In this document: positions 1 to 6,289 of the stretch, piece by piece | How the letters are laid out: each line of letters opens with the position of its first letter | How positions within the stretch are numbered: the first letter of the stretch is position 1 | DNA from: Flavobacteriaceae bacterium | GTDB taxonomy: Bacteria > Bacteroidota > Bacteroidia > Flavobacteriales > Flavobacteriaceae | Direction: 5' to 3' | DNA: 10,469 nt | NCBI GenBank assembly: GCA_947443815.1 | Contig: CANEXR010000084.1 | Coordinates: 1-10,469 of the forward strand | The notes under the pieces: generated by a model | Database searches by the model: none | Told to the model about the DNA's origin: nothing | Seen by the model: only the letters and a program-made list of their open reading frames with translations | Translations under genes and position numbers: made by a program

Positions 1-2070
1 CAAATCTTAATTTCAGCAATTATAGGTTTAATTTTGTCCATTATTTTGGGTTTTTTGGTATATACCGTTTTAAAAATGTCAAAAGAATTACAGTTTTTGG
101 TCCATACACAAGCAGAAAAACTTTTGAATAGTGAAATGAAATTTAAGACAATTTTTGATCAAGCAGCGATAGGAATCGCTCTTATTGATTCAGATTCTGG
201 TAATTTTTTAGAAATTAATAATCAATTTTGCACACTCCTAGGGTATTCAGTTGAAGAAATGAAGGAAAAAAATTTCCAATCCATTACTCATCCTGATGAT
301 CTGGAACAGAATTTATTTAATGTAATCAAACTTAAAAATGAAAACATAAATATTTACACCACCGAAAAAAGGTACATCACTAAATCAGGCGCCATTGTTT
401 GGGTAAATTTAACTGTTTCCGTTTTGAATAAAACTAATGAAAGACCAATCACTAATATTGCAATTGTAGAAGATATAACATTAAGAAAGCAAAATCATAA
501 ATTAATTAAAATAAGTGAAGCTAGATTTAAAAGCTTATTCGAAGATTCTCCAATTCCATTATGGGAAGAAGATTTTTCAGCAGTAAAAAAATATCTTAAA
601 AAACTTAATCTTATTGGAAAAAACACAGACTATATCGCATCCTATTTTCAAGAAAATCCAGAAGTGGTCGAACACTGTTTTTCACTAGTAAAAATAATAG
701 ACGTTAATAACGAAAGTCTTAAACTTTACAAATTTGAAACAAAAAAATTATTATTTGAAAATCTAAACAAAACAAACAATACAGAATGTATAGATGATTT
801 TATTAAACAATTAATTGCCATTACTAAAGGGGATAAAAAATTGATTTTAGATTCAAGAATCAAAGATATTGATGGTAATTATATAGACATTAATTTTAGA
901 TGGAATGTAATACAAGGGTATAAAGATTCTTTCGAACGGGTTATTATTTCAAAAGAAGACGTTACAGAACGTAGGACCGCAGAAAAAATGATTTTTGATA
1001 CCAAACAAAAAATAGAATCATTAATAAATACAATTGACGGAATTGTATGGGAATGTGATATTGTGAATTTTACTTTTTCTTTTGTAAGCAAAAAAGCAGA
1101 ATCTATTTTAGGCTATAAACCCGAAGAATGGATGGAAAGTAGTTCTTTTTGGGCCAGTCATATTCATCCTGACGACAGAGAAGCGGCACTTAGTTATTGC
1201 TCCAAAAAAACAAAAGCTAATGAAAATCATGATTTTGAATACCGAATGATTGCCAAAAATGGGTCAATTGTTTGGTTAAGAGATATTGTAAATGTTATTT
1301 TTGAAAATGGTAAAGCAGTAAGTTTAAGAGGGATAATGATTGATATTACCAAAGCAAAAGAAGCTGAAAAAGACTTAAATAATTCTTTCAATCTAGTTAC
1401 AGAACAAAATAAAAGACTACTCAATTTTTCATACATTGTATCCCACAATTTGAGATCACATACCAGTAACATTGAGTCAATTACAACTTTAATAGATTTA
1501 TCCGAATCAGAAGAGGAACGAAATCAAATGATTCAATTATTAAAATCGGTATCAACTTCTCTAAATGAAACAATGCTTCATTTAAATGAAGTAATTAATA
1601 TAAATACTAATATAAATTTAGTTATAAAGCCTTTAAATTTAAGCCGTTATATCATTAGTTCAACAAACAATCTAAGCGAGCAAATTCTACTACAGGACAT
1701 AACAATAGAATCAACAATACCCCATAATTTAATTATAAATTACAACCCCGCCTATTTAGAAAGCATTTTATACAATTTAATTTCAAATGCTATAAGATAT
1801 AAACATCCCGATAGAAAACCAATTATTAATATCAAATGGAAACAAGAAAACAACACAAATTATATTGAAATTTCAGATAATGGAATTGGAATTGACTTAG
1901 CCAGAAATGGCAATAAAATTTTTGGTATGTACAAAACATTCACCTCAAATCCAGAATCGAGAGGAATTGGTCTGTTTATTACCCGAAATCAAATTGAAGC
2001 TATGGGGGGGCGAATTACCATAGAAAGTGAACTTAACCTTGGAACAACTTTTAAAATATTTATCAAATGA
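1..2070 (+). CDS. Multi-PAS sensor histidine kinase (5' end outside window)
   Basis: This is a membrane-anchored sensor kinase that should autophosphorylate on His and pass phosphate to the regulator encoded next. The frame is open from base 1, and bases 1-78 encode a hydrophobic helix (ILISAIIGLILSIILGFLVY), so the true start lies upstream. The TTG at 34 sits inside this helix and is not a credible start. After the helix come three PAS/PAC modules, at roughly bases 130-490, 520-985 and 1005-1365. The first and third contain the typical HPDD turn and end in the DIT motif; the middle one carries the WEEDFS variant. The HisKA H-box is SHNLRSHTSN, with the phospho-accepting His codon at 1444. 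The ATPase domain shows an N-box (SNAIRY, Asn codon 1786), a G1 box DNGIGID (from 1876) and a G2 box RGIGL (1960-1974). There is no fused receiver domain. The 3' end overlaps the regulator start by 4 bases (ATGA), which implies translational coupling. The stimulus is unknown. The family is certain; the exact N-terminus and its sensory region are not visible. Confidence 0.93.
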   Translation, partial: QILISAIIGLILSIILGFLVYTVLKMSKELQFLVHTQAEKLLNSEMKFKTIFDQAAIGIALIDSDSGNFLEINNQFCTLLGYSVEEMKEKNFQSITHPDDLEQNLFNVIKLKNENINIYTTEKRYITKSGAIVWVNLTVSVLNKTNERPITNIAIVEDITLRKQNHKLIKISEARFKSLFEDSPIPLWEEDFSAVKKYLKKLNLIGKNTDYIASYFQENPEVVEHCFSLVKIIDVNNESLKLYKFETKKLLFENLNKTNNTECIDDFIKQLIAITKGDKKLILDSRIKDIDGNYIDINFRWNVIQGYKDSFERVIISKEDVTERRTAEKMIFDTKQKIESLINTIDGIVWECDIVNFTFSFVSKKAESILGYKPEEWMESSSFWASHIHPDDREAALSYCSKKTKANENHDFEYRMIAKNGSIVWLRDIVNVIFENGKAVSLRGIMIDITKAKEAEKDLNNSFNLVTEQNKRLLNFSYIVSHNLRSHTSNIESITTLIDLSESEEERNQMIQLLKSVSTSLNETMLHLNEVININTNINLVIKPLNLSRYIISSTNNLSEQILLQDITIESTIPHNLIINYNPAYLESILYNLISNAIRYKHPDRKPIINIKWKQENNTNYIEISDNGIGIDLARNGNKIFGMYKTFTSNPESRGIGLFITRNQIEAMGGRITIESELNLGTTFKIFIK

Positions 2071-2465
2071 AAAAAAATATAATCTGGATCGTAGATGACG
2101 ACGCTATTTACCAAATAATCATCAATAAGATCATACAAAAATCAGAAATATTTACCTCTTGCGCTTCATTCAAAAACGGAAAAGAGGCCATAAATGCATT
2201 ATCAAATATATCTCAAGATATAGAAGCACTTCCTGATATCATTTTATTAGATATAAATATGCCTGTAATGGATGGGTGGGAATTTATGGAAGAAATGAAA
2301 ATGATTCCATTACCTAAACAAAAAAAAATAAATACATATATTGTAAGCTCATCAATAGCACCCGAAGATAAAAACAAATCTAAAAAATTCTCAGCTATTA
2401 CTGGTTATATTTCAAAACCTGTTTCTGTAAATGATTTAATGTTAATAGCTTCTAATGACAAATAA
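2067..2465 (+). CDS. Single-domain response regulator (receiver domain only)
   Basis: This 132-residue protein is a CheY/Rcp1-like receiver with no output domain, so it probably signals by protein contact or as a phosphorelay shuttle. All key receiver residues are present: the acidic cluster D10-D12 (VDDD), the phospho-acceptor D62 in LLDINMPVMDGW, the switch Ser around 94-96 (VSSS) and the conserved lysine K117 in SKPV. The start ATG overlaps the kinase stop codon, so it is almost certainly co-translated with, and cognate to, the PAS histidine kinase just upstream. The length is normal for a stand-alone receiver. It runs towards the convergent minus-strand gene with only 39 bases between the stops, and no convincing terminator hairpin is seen in that gap. 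The output of the pathway cannot be deduced from this window. Confidence 0.95.
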   Translation: MKKNIIWIVDDDAIYQIIINKIIQKSEIFTSCASFKNGKEAINALSNISQDIEALPDIILLDINMPVMDGWEFMEEMKMIPLPKQKKINTYIVSSSIAPEDKNKSKKFSAITGYISKPVSVNDLMLIASNDK

Positions 2466-2504
2466 TGTGGTGTGATTTTTAAGTCAATAAAATTATCAAA
2501 GCAT

Positions 2505-3059
2505 TTAAATATTATATTCTATTTCTCTTTTAATTTCGTCTAAGGTCTTATTGGTAAAAATAAGTTTATTGACTATTTTTTGTCTTAAAACAGCTAAGTC
2601 ATCATAATCAAAATGTTTTGCCCAGGCTGTTAGATTAAGTAAATTTCTAATCTGTTTTATCCTTTTGGTAGTTTCAAAACTTGTTCTAAGAATAGCCTTA
2701 TTATTATAGTCAGGATTGTTTTTATGCTGATAATTTACCGTATTGTTAACAAAATTAGCTTCAATATAATACAACTTATCTAAAGCATTGTCTGGATAAA
2801 AGCAAGTCCATTGCGCAAAACCCAATTTAATTTTAGAGTCCGTTTCTGGATTCAAAGGTTCTAAACGCCATTTACTATTAGCAAGTCGCCCCCAGTGATT
2901 CGATAGTCGATACATCCCTGATTTTGTATAATAATAAATACTCCCTGATTTACTTTGATAGTGTATCGACAAGCCATCAATTTCCGTATGGTTTTGTTCC
3001 TTAAACACACAAAAAGTATTTTTGAACGAATTAGGGTTAGGTCGAAATAGTTTTTCCAT
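2505..3059 (-). CDS. Conserved hypothetical protein
   Basis: This 184-residue soluble-looking protein has a function I do not recognise. Its most distinctive stretch is YYYTKSGMYRLSNHWGRLAN followed by KWRL, aromatic and glycine rich, around residues 42-66. The C-terminal half is helical and lysine rich. The start is chosen at MEKLFRPN because a strong minus-strand -7 element (TATCTTTG, 3065-3072) lies directly upstream, so the transcript should begin almost at this ATG. A longer reading from 3125 (MAKLINYC) or 3143 would add a hydrophobic helix. That extension overlaps both divergent promoter elements, so I consider it less likely, but it cannot be excluded. The gene is divergent from the small plus-strand gene at 3150 and convergent with the response regulator. 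No catalytic motif is evident. The gene call is confident; the function is unknown. Confidence 0.8.
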   Translation of the reverse strand: MEKLFRPNPNSFKNTFCVFKEQNHTEIDGLSIHYQSKSGSIYYYTKSGMYRLSNHWGRLANSKWRLEPLNPETDSKIKLGFAQWTCFYPDNALDKLYYIEANFVNNTVNYQHKNNPDYNNKAILRTSFETTKRIKQIRNLLNLTAWAKHFDYDDLAVLRQKIVNKLIFTNKTLDEIKREIEYNI

Positions 3060-3064
3060 AACCG

Positions 3065-3072
3065 CAAAGATA
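3065..3072 (-). promoter_or_regulatory. Bacteroidota -7 promoter element for the minus-strand hypothetical gene
   Basis: On the minus strand this reads TATCTTTG, a full match to the TAnnTTTG consensus. It ends 5 bases before the ATG at 3059, so the mRNA would be leaderless or nearly so. No TTG is seen at the ideal -33 spacing; the nearest candidate leaves a 26-base gap. Confidence 0.6.
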
Positions 3073-3113
3073 ATGAGAAACGCCAAAACTACATTAAGCA
3101 AACAATAATTGAT

Positions 3114-3121
3114 TAACTTTG
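3114..3121 (+). promoter_or_regulatory. Bacteroidota -7 promoter element for the gene at 3150
   Basis: TAACTTTG matches TAnnTTTG and lies 28 bases before the ATG at 3150, a normal leader length. It is divergent from the minus-strand element at 3065-3072. No good -33 TTG is visible. Confidence 0.55.
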
Positions 3122-3149
3122 CCATCTGAAATTTTAAATCCAATTGATT

Positions 3150-3398
3150 ATGTCAAAATCATTACAAGAAAAAATGTTACAAAAAGGAGTATATACAGGT
3201 ATAATGGAAAAAGATGAAAATGGCAATTTTTTTTGTGGTGAATATCTTTTAGATTATAAAATAGCAAGCACAAATTTCACCTTAGGAGATTGGATAACCA
3301 TCAAGTCAATTATTGAAAATCCAAGCGATATTAGCTACAATAAATATCCAAAAAAATCTAAAAATTTTGACAAAGCTAATAATAAACCTCAGCAATAG
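3150..3398 (+). CDS. Small hypothetical protein
   Basis: This 82-residue protein has a function I do not recognise. The sequence begins MSKSLQEKMLQKGVYTG, continues through a beta-rich, acidic/aromatic middle (ENGNFFCGEYLLDYKIA, then TLGDWITIK), and ends in a lysine- and asparagine-rich polar tail of about 20 residues (YPKKSKNFDKANNKPQQ). There is no signal peptide or membrane helix, so it is probably cytoplasmic. The ATG at 3150 is preferred over the TTG at 3144 because it is the standard codon and lies 28 bases downstream of a TAACTTTG promoter element. It is divergent from the hypothetical gene at 2505-3059. No terminator hairpin is obvious after the stop. Codon use and the promoter support a real gene, but the short length keeps confidence moderate. 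Confidence 0.7.
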   Translation: MSKSLQEKMLQKGVYTGIMEKDENGNFFCGEYLLDYKIASTNFTLGDWITIKSIIENPSDISYNKYPKKSKNFDKANNKPQQ

Positions 3399-3560
3399 TA
3401 TATCTATTTGTGTTTACAATCAAAAATAAGCTTCATTAATTGAATATTTTTTTGGGATAAACCAAAAAGTTAAAAAAAAGTGTACCTTTGCAAAAAATTT
3501 GTCGATTTTGAATTTAAATTCCATTTAATTCATATTAAAAGACAAGTAGTTATCTTATTT
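3399..3560. other. Intergenic region before the J-domain gene
   Basis: This stretch holds no gene. It contains the TACCTTTG promoter element at 3483-3490 and a 12-base perfect palindrome (GAATTTAAATTC, 3510-3521) in the predicted 5' leader. An in-frame reading extends upstream of the ATG at 3561, but it would begin within or before the promoter and is not credible. Confidence 0.6.
3483..3490 (+). promoter_or_regulatory. Bacteroidota -7 promoter element for the J-domain gene
   Basis: TACCTTTG followed by C matches TAnnTTTG. It predicts transcription from about 3495 and a leader of about 65 bases to the ATG at 3561. A TTG at 3452-3454 is too far upstream (28-base gap) to be a confident -33 box. 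Confidence 0.55.
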
Positions 3561-4001
3561 ATGAAAAAAATAGTTGAATACCGCAAACTGCTAAATGTAG
3601 ACAAAACTGCTGAGCTTAAAGATTTAAAAACCATTTATCGTAATGCTATGAAAGAAGCACATCCTGACAAATTTCAGGGAGATGAAGATGGTTTGAAAGC
3701 TGCCGAAGAAAATAGTAAAAAAATTATTGAAGCATATCATTTTTTGGTAAGTATCAATCCTGAAACTATTAAACAAAATTTACCTGAGTATACAGAAACA
3801 ATTTCTACATCTACCATTACAGACTATAAATTTGTTGAAGGTCGATTAATTATTAATTTTTCAAACGGAAGTGTTTACGAATATATAAGTGTTCCTAAAG
3901 CCACTTACGTGAAAATGGTAAATGCAGATTCTCCAGGAAGATTTGCAAAAAGACATATTCTTAATTCCTTTACTTGGAGAAAAACAATCAATCAAGACTA
4001 A
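3561..4001 (+). CDS. J-domain and KTSC-domain fusion protein
   Basis: This 146-residue cytoplasmic protein has two modules. Residues about 6-66 form a DnaJ-type J-domain with the diagnostic HPD motif at 34-36 (KEAHPDKF), which in this family stimulates Hsp70/DnaK ATPase. Residues about 82-140 resemble the KTSC domain: ITDYKFVEGRLIINF, then NGSVYEYISVP, and ADSPGRFAKRHI. KTSC was named from the C-terminus of some lysyl-tRNA synthetases and also occurs alone; its role is unclear. There is no G/F-rich region, zinc finger or C-terminal substrate-binding domain, so this is not DnaJ itself but a specialised type III-like co-chaperone. The start at 3561 is chosen because the upstream in-frame extension begins before the likely transcription start. 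A strong terminator follows 25 bases after the stop, so it is probably monocistronic. The client or partner is unknown. Confidence 0.9.
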   Translation: MKKIVEYRKLLNVDKTAELKDLKTIYRNAMKEAHPDKFQGDEDGLKAAEENSKKIIEAYHFLVSINPETIKQNLPEYTETISTSTITDYKFVEGRLIINFSNGSVYEYISVPKATYVKMVNADSPGRFAKRHILNSFTWRKTINQD

Positions 4002-4025
4002 TTGTTTTATTAAAATAAAAATAAA

Positions 4026-4056
4026 AAAAACACTCCCAATAAAGGAGTGTTTTTTT
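4026..4056 (+). terminator. Intrinsic terminator after the J-domain gene
   Basis: The stem CACTCC (4031-4036) pairs with GGAGTG (4044-4049) around a 7-base loop. It is extended by flanking A and T runs and followed by seven T residues. Confidence 0.88.
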
Positions 4057-4117
4057 ATTTTAAACCCTAAGTAATTACCCATAGTCTCAACATTAGTAAT
4101 AATTAATTTACAAAATA

Positions 4118-4148
4118 TTGCATAGTAAACTTGTTTTTAGTACTTTAG
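4118..4148 (+). promoter_or_regulatory. Candidate promoter for the small coiled-coil gene
   Basis: TTG (4118-4120), a 20-base spacer and TACTTTAG (4141-4148) fit the Bacteroidota -33/-7 pattern with one mismatch in the -7 box. The element lies 33 bases before the ATG at 4182. Confidence 0.45.
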
Positions 4149-4181
4149 CAATCCCAATTAATTTAACTTAACAAACCTACT

Positions 4182-4403
4182 ATGAATGACCCAAACGAAC
4201 GGTACAAATGGCAATACCAAAAGGCAAAAGAAACACTGCATACTCTTGAGAAACAAAAAAATGAAATCGATTTTAAACTTAAATCAAACCCAATTTGTTC
4301 TGAATTGCATAAAGAATTAAGAAAAATAAATCTTGATATTAAAATTACTAAGAATGAACTTGAATATGCGGAATCCAATATTCAGGATTTAGAAATGAAA
4401 TAA
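4182..4403 (+). CDS. Small charged coiled-coil protein
   Basis: This 73-residue hypothetical protein is rich in Lys, Glu, Asn and Leu. It looks almost entirely helical, with heptad-like hydrophobic spacing in two segments (KAKETLHTLEKQKNEIDFKL, and RKINLDIKITKNELEYAESN). These are separated by a short break containing Asn-Pro and a single Cys, suggesting a helical hairpin or an oligomerising coiled coil. There is no signal peptide or membrane segment. It stands alone, with a terminator upstream, a plausible promoter just before it and a hairpin about 60 bases after its stop, so it is probably monocistronic. I do not recognise a family, and coiled-coil composition by itself says nothing about function. 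An antisense frame over the same bases is judged a shadow, because this strand has the promoter and the more protein-like composition. Confidence 0.65.
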   Translation: MNDPNERYKWQYQKAKETLHTLEKQKNEIDFKLKSNPICSELHKELRKINLDIKITKNELEYAESNIQDLEMK

Positions 4404-4460
4404 AATGCCTAAAAATTTCTTTTAATAGTATGTATAAATTACTTATAGGTACTTAAAACT

Positions 4461-4494
4461 TAATCTCTATTTTTTGCAAAAGAAATAGAGATTA
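4461..4494 (+). terminator. Terminator-like perfect hairpin after the coiled-coil gene
   Basis: TAATCTCTATTT (4461-4472) pairs perfectly with AAATAGAGATTA (4483-4494) across a 10-base loop. The stem is long but AT-rich and is not followed by a real T run on the plus strand, so it may be a weak terminator or an mRNA 3'-end stabiliser. Confidence 0.45.
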
Positions 4495-4618
4495 TTAAAA
4501 ACAACTTATTTTACGTTCTTCTTTCAAAATAGTTGTGCTAAATTGGTAAAAAAAATGACATTCAATTTCCTTTATTCCAAAAAACAAAACAATAACAAAA
4601 ATTTAAGCAGTAAAATTA

Positions 4619-4647
4619 TTGAAACTTTATATTTTTAAATACTTTTG
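4619..4647 (+). promoter_or_regulatory. Promoter of the TlpA-like lipoprotein gene
   Basis: TTG (4619-4621), an 18-base spacer and TACTTTTG (4640-4647) make a full Bacteroidota -33/-7 promoter. It lies 27 bases before the ATG at 4675. Confidence 0.7.
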
Positions 4648-4674
4648 CAGACTTAAACAATTAACTAATTTATA

Positions 4675-5844
4675 ATGAAAAAAATAATTTTATTACTTTC
4701 TGCTACTGTTGTGTTATTTTCTTGTAGCAAAGTTGGAAAAGATGAATACCTTATTTCAGGTACTGCAACAGGAATTGAAAATGGTAAAACTTTAGTTTTA
4801 GAAACTCAAGATGAAAAAGGAATGGGATTGGTTGCTAAGGATACTGTAAAAGTAGAGAATGGCAAATTTGAAATGAAAGGTAAAATTACTGAACCAGCAT
4901 TCTACTTCATTCAATTAGAAGGCGCACAATCAAAAATACCTTTAATTTTAGAAAATGGAGAACTAACTGTTGTAATAAACAAGGATAGTATTCAAAAATC
5001 AAAAGTTTCTGGAACTTATAATAATGATGAATATGTAACATTTAATGAGGAAATCACTAAAGTTCAAAAGAAACTAATGGATTTTCAAACTAAAAATACC
5101 CAATTAATGAATACAGCACAACAAAGTAAAGATACTGCTGTAATTAATGGTTTGATGAAAGAATTTTCTAAAATTCAACAAGAAGTTGGAGAAGCTTCAA
5201 AAGCAAAATATTTAACATATGCTGAGTCTCATCCAAAATCTTTTATAACGGCTTTAATAATTCAAGGAATGCTTAATGACCCTAGCACCGATGTAAAAAA
5301 AGCAGAAGCTTTGTACAATGGTCTTGAAGAGTCATTAAAAAATACCAAACCTGGAAAAGCTATAAAAGTAAAATTGACGGAAATTAAAACACCTTCTGTT
5401 GGAGTAACACCTCCACCAGCTCCTGCTGCGGCTAACTGAAGGACAGCATTTTCTGCTCCAAATCCTGATGGTAAAATAATTTCACTAAAAGAAAGTTTAG
5501 GAAAAGTTACTATTGTTGATTTCTGGGCTTCATGGTGTGGTCCTTGTAGACATGAAAACCCAAATGTAGTAGCCATTTATAAAGATTTACACTCGAAAGG
5601 GCTTAATATCATTGGTGTTTCTTTAGACAAAGATGCCAAAGCATGGAAAGAAGCTATTGCTAAAGATAAATTGACTTGGAATCAAGTTTCTAACTTAAAA
5701 TTCTGGGATGAACCAATAGCAGCTCAATATAAAGTAGAATCAATTCCTGCAACTTTCATACTTGATGCTTCAGGAAAAGTTGTTGCAAAAGACTTAAGAG
5801 GCGATGCACTTAGAGCGAAAATCGAAGAACTTTTGGCTAAATAA
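4675..5844 (+). pseudogene. DUF4369/TlpA-type thioredoxin lipoprotein gene interrupted by an in-frame TGA
   Basis: The intact reading would be about 389 residues, the usual size for Bacteroidota thiol:disulfide oxidoreductases that keep envelope proteins reduced. Residues 1-17 form a lipoprotein signal (MKKIILLLSATVVLFSC, lipobox ending at C17). Residues about 25-125 match the DUF4369 N-terminal domain, followed by a helical region with many Gln and Lys and a Pro/Ala linker (VGVTPPPAPAAAN). Codon 255 is TGA (5437-5439). After it the same frame continues unbroken for 134 codons to TAA at 5842. That part encodes a TlpA/ResA-like domain with DFWASWCGPC (Cys codons 288 and 291) and the cis-Pro loop SIPATFILD. 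No ATG lies between the TGA and the active site, so the redox domain cannot easily be made separately. As written, only a 254-residue lipoprotein without catalytic cysteines is produced. The cause may be a nonsense mutation, a sequence error or readthrough. The strong promoter and intact 3' domain suggest the change is recent or an error. Confidence 0.85.
5440..5844 (+). other. Orphaned thioredoxin (TlpA-like) domain of the interrupted gene
   Basis: This is the 3' half of the interrupted gene, in the same frame as the 5' half. It reads from APNPDGKIISLKESLGK through the WCGPC redox centre (5533-5547), SLDKDAKAWKEAI and the conserved IPATF turn to a natural TAA. The open frame and family-typical residues throughout show no decay apart from the upstream stop. 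The first possible in-frame start is a TTG well after the active site. Confidence 0.85.
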
Positions 5845-5866
5845 ACCCCATCCTTTACACAAATAA

Positions 5867-5893
5867 AAAAAATCTCCCTAGTGGAGATTTTTT
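5867..5893 (+). terminator. Intrinsic terminator after the TlpA-like gene
   Basis: The stem TCTCC (5873-5877) pairs with GGAGA (5883-5887) around a 5-base loop, extended by A run/T run pairing and ending in six T residues. Confidence 0.85.
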
Positions 5894-5949
5894 ATTTTAT
5901 TCAATACCAATACATTAAAAATAATACTAAAATTAAGTATCAATTTAGT

Positions 5950-5979
5950 TTGCAAACATCAAAACAGTTTTTATATTTG
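5950..5979 (+). promoter_or_regulatory. Promoter of the tRNA-Tyr gene
   Basis: TTG (5950-5952), a 19-base spacer and TATATTTG (5972-5979) form a near-ideal Bacteroidota promoter. It lies 38 bases before the mature tRNA 5' end. Confidence 0.75.
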
Positions 5980-6017
5980 CAACCGCTTACTACAAATAAG
6001 CACATAAAAATAAGCTT

Positions 6018-6098
6018 GGGGAGATACTCAAGCGGCCAACGAGGGCAGACTGTAAATCTGCTGTGTGAACTTCGCAGGTTCGAATCCTGCTCTCCCCA
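6018..6098 (+). tRNA. tRNA-Tyr (GTA anticodon)
   Basis: This 81-base class II tRNA carries Tyr for UAU and UAC codons. The acceptor stem GGGGAGA (6018-6024) pairs with TCTCCCC (6091-6097), with discriminator A at 6098. The anticodon stem GCAGA/TCTGC encloses the loop CTGTAAA, with anticodon GTA at 6052-6054. The T arm GCAGG-TTCGAAT-CCTGC (6074-6090) is perfect. A 12-base variable region follows the anticodon stem, as expected for bacterial tRNA-Tyr. CCA is not encoded and must be added after transcription. It has its own promoter and terminator and stands as a single-gene unit. Confidence 0.97.
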
Positions 6099-6099
6099 C

Positions 6100-6134
6100 A
6101 AAAAACGCTTCAATTACTTGAAGCGTTTTTTTTT
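6100..6134 (+). terminator. Intrinsic terminator after tRNA-Tyr
   Basis: AACGCTTCAA (6104-6113) pairs with TTGAAGCGTT (6118-6127) across a TTAC loop, followed by a continuous T run to 6134. It begins directly at the tRNA 3' end. Confidence 0.92.
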
Positions 6135-6180
6135 ATACACATTTAAAATTCTAAACTATTGAGATTTTAAATTAAAGGTT

Positions 6181-6239
6181 TAGCATAAATATCCATTTTT
6201 AACTTCTATTTTAAAAAAAAGACCTTCAAATTTATGCTA
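6181..6239. repeat. Inverted repeat between two convergent terminators
   Basis: TAGCATAAAT (6181-6190) and ATTTATGCTA (6230-6239) form a perfect 10-base inverted repeat with a 39-base AT-rich spacer. The spacer contains no gene. No function is evident. Confidence 0.5.
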
Positions 6240-6270
6240 CAAAAAAAAGTCTCGAATTTACCGAGACTTT
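6240..6270 (-). terminator. Intrinsic terminator of the SIMPL/rhomboid unit
   Basis: AAAGTCTCG (6246-6254) pairs with CGAGACTTT (6262-6270). On the minus strand the hairpin is followed by eight T residues, and it lies 20 bases after the SIMPL stop codon. Confidence 0.88.
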
Positions 6271-6289
6271 ACATTTATAAAAAAACCAT

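Noticed and set aside
34..36. TTG as the start of the sensor kinase
   Set aside because: It lies in the middle of a transmembrane helix that is open to base 1, so the gene starts outside the window.
3480..3560. Upstream extension of the J-domain protein
   Set aside because: The extension starts before the likely transcription start, and its residues do not belong to the J-domain.
3861..4082. Minus-strand open frame over the end of the J-domain gene
   Set aside because: It crosses a strong terminator hairpin and is antisense to the KTSC domain.
4163..4378. Minus-strand open frame opposite the small coiled-coil gene
   Set aside because: The plus strand has a promoter-like element and a charged helical composition. 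The antisense product is Ser/Phe/Cys rich, typical of a shadow.
5437..5439. TGA decoded as selenocysteine or by a variant genetic code
   Set aside because: TGA ends the histidine kinase in this window in the normal way. No SECIS-like hairpin was recognised, and the family has no Sec at this linker position.
5262..5576. Minus-strand open frame of 104 codons
   Set aside because: It is antisense to the TlpA-like gene, and the sense strand has recognisable domain sequence throughout.
5881..6162. Plus-strand open frame of 93 codons
   Set aside because: It runs through a terminator, a promoter, the whole tRNA-Tyr gene and its terminator, so it cannot be a protein gene.
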